Assembly (NCBI RefSeq): GCF_000144645.1
Contig: NC_014377.1
Location: 434,001 to 498,000 of the forward strand
Source of the DNA: Thermosediminibacter oceani DSM 16646
GTDB lineage: Bacteria; Bacillota; Thermosediminibacteria; Thermosediminibacterales; Thermosediminibacteraceae
Direction of reading: 5' to 3'
Length of the DNA stretch: 64,000 bases
The notes under the pieces are model-generated. The model saw nothing but the letters and a program-made list of their open reading frames with translations. It was not told the DNA's origin and ran no database searches. Shown here one piece after another: positions 63,136 through 64,000 of this stretch. The first letter of the stretch is position 1; the number at the start of each line of letters is the position of its first letter. Position numbers and translations under genes: made by a program.

Positions 63136-63219
63136 GTGGCTACCCGATAAAATTGTTCGCAGTGAGAAAACTCTTTGAATTATTTTAATTAATAAGAGAA
63201 TATTAGGGGAGCTCCTCTG

Positions 63220-64000
63220 ATGAACGGGAAAACAAAAAAGAATTTAATTTCATTATTATTAGCGATACTAGATATATTTTTTATCAATTTGGGTTATTTA
63301 TTAATTTTTCATCTATGGAAAGGCAAATTTACAACCGAGAATATAGAGGCTTACATTACCGTCATCCCTGTAATTTCAATAACAGCTTTGATATTATTCA
63401 ACATATACGGTATATATAACATCGAGAGGAGAAACATAAGTGAACTTGCTGTTTCAAGTGTAATTGCGCTCTTTTTTTCCAATGTTATCGGTATGGCTTC
63501 AAGCTTTTTCCTTCGGAGCTTTGCATTTCCTAGGAGTGTTTTTATCGGTGGTTTTATATTACAAACTGTTTTTATCGTTACTTTAAGGTACATAGCAATA
63601 AATTTATACAAAAAGATACACGGCCCGGAGAGATTGCTCATAGTAGGACGAGAGGAAGATGCGAAGCAAATTATAAACAGCATTTCCAGAATAGACCACG
63701 GGTGGGTAGACTGCAGGTATGCAGTGCTGGAAAATGAAGCAAAAATGCTTGAATGGGCTATGAACCTGGCCGATACCATATTTTTAACGGCTGAGGCGGC
63801 TAAAAATTTAAAAAAAGAGATTGTGGACGCTTCGTTAAAAGGAAAGAAAATTGCTATCATTCCAGATTTATATGAAATACTAATGCCGAAAGCTAGACTT
63901 GTCACTTTCGATGATTTGCTGGTCTTTGAATTCCCTCACTGGAATGTAAGCAGAGGTCAACGGGTAATAAAAAGGGTGCTGGATTTTATCAGCGCATTTG
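63220..64000 (+). CDS. Initiating polyprenyl-phosphate sugar transferase (3' end missing)
   Basis: The frame is open to the right edge (260 residues). Several membrane segments (SLLLAILDIFFINLGYLLIF, VIPVISITALILFNIYGIYN, NVIGMASSFFL, VFIGGFILQTVFIVTLRYIA), then a Rossmann-like part (RLLIVGREEDAKQIINSISR). The start of the conserved catalytic domain, RGQRVIKRVLDFISAF, appears at the very end. This is the WcaJ/EpsL-type enzyme that places the first sugar phosphate on the lipid carrier. ATG with GGGGAG ten bases upstream. Confidence 0.88.
   Translation, partial: MNGKTKKNLISLLLAILDIFFINLGYLLIFHLWKGKFTTENIEAYITVIPVISITALILFNIYGIYNIERRNISELAVSSVIALFFSNVIGMASSFFLRSFAFPRSVFIGGFILQTVFIVTLRYIAINLYKKIHGPERLLIVGREEDAKQIINSISRIDHGWVDCRYAVLENEAKMLEWAMNLADTIFLTAEAAKNLKKEIVDASLKGKKIAIIPDLYEILMPKARLVTFDDLLVFEFPHWNVSRGQRVIKRVLDFISAF

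Noticed and set aside
63351-63905. 184-codon minus-strand frame near the right edge
   Set aside because: Shadow of the initiating sugar transferase, whose plus-strand frame has clear membrane segments and motifs.

Overview
The window reads as chromosomal DNA of an anaerobic, probably thermophilic Firmicute of the class Clostridia. Most ribosome-binding sites are strong (AGGAGG or GGAGGTG), TTG and GTG starts are frequent, promoters are sigma-A type, and the gene families are clostridial: oxalate oxidoreductase, a 2-hydroxyacyl-CoA dehydratase-type pair, DUF1659/DUF2922/YvrJ, and c-di-GMP and fluoride riboswitches. The taxon is inferred from gene content, not from a marker gene. Base composition is uneven: about 12.6-19.6 kb is clearly GC-richer than 20.3-26 kb.

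Layout. (1) 1-4.8 kb: the 3' part of a very large PKD-repeat surface protein. (2) 4.8-11 kb: an accessory region with few long genes. It holds a tRNA-Thr 3' fragment that looks like an attachment scar, tails of serine recombinases, a fluoride riboswitch with tandem crcB genes, a type I toxin-antitoxin candidate, an orphan EVE/Mrr-like nuclease, and two full copies plus one deleted copy of an unfamiliar unit. That unit is a structured leader whose closing stem covers the ribosome-binding site of a 27-29 residue peptide, with a convergent small RNA on the other strand. I consider it the best candidate for an undescribed system here. (3) 11-20 kb: cobQ, then a leftward OxlT-type transporter and a three-gene oxalate oxidoreductase operon, a CDC48-type AAA ATPase and a MarR regulator. 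(4) 20-33.9 kb: a dehydratase-like/activator pair, a GlnK-GlnL-like two-component system before gltS, a fused polyprenol-kinase-like membrane protein, SOS-type dinB, DUF72, a Gre-like factor, an ATP-grasp ligase and an ornithine cyclodeaminase homologue. (5) 33.9-41.6 kb: two chemoreceptors, CheW behind a c-di-GMP-I riboswitch, a bacteriohemerythrin, CheB and a PAS-GGDEF-HD protein. (6) 41.6-46 kb: a ComK-like protein, an amidase with the DUF1659/DUF2922/YvrJ trio, TruD and GalU. (7) 46.06-50.14 kb: an IS1182-type element split by an IS21-type element, inserted at a terminator hairpin that it duplicated. (8) 50.2-52.2 kb: a subtilisin-like protease between two small unknown genes. (9) 52.5-64 kb: an exopolysaccharide locus (polymerase/ligase, Wzm/Wzt-type ABC exporter, pyruvyltransferase-like protein, glycosyltransferases, initiating sugar transferase cut by the window end).

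How the parts fit: the oxalate genes suggest uptake of oxalate in exchange for formate and its ferredoxin-dependent oxidation to CO2. The signalling block couples taxis to c-di-GMP. GalU supplies UDP-glucose that the exopolysaccharide locus could use. No database search or folding program was run; family names rest on recognised motifs.
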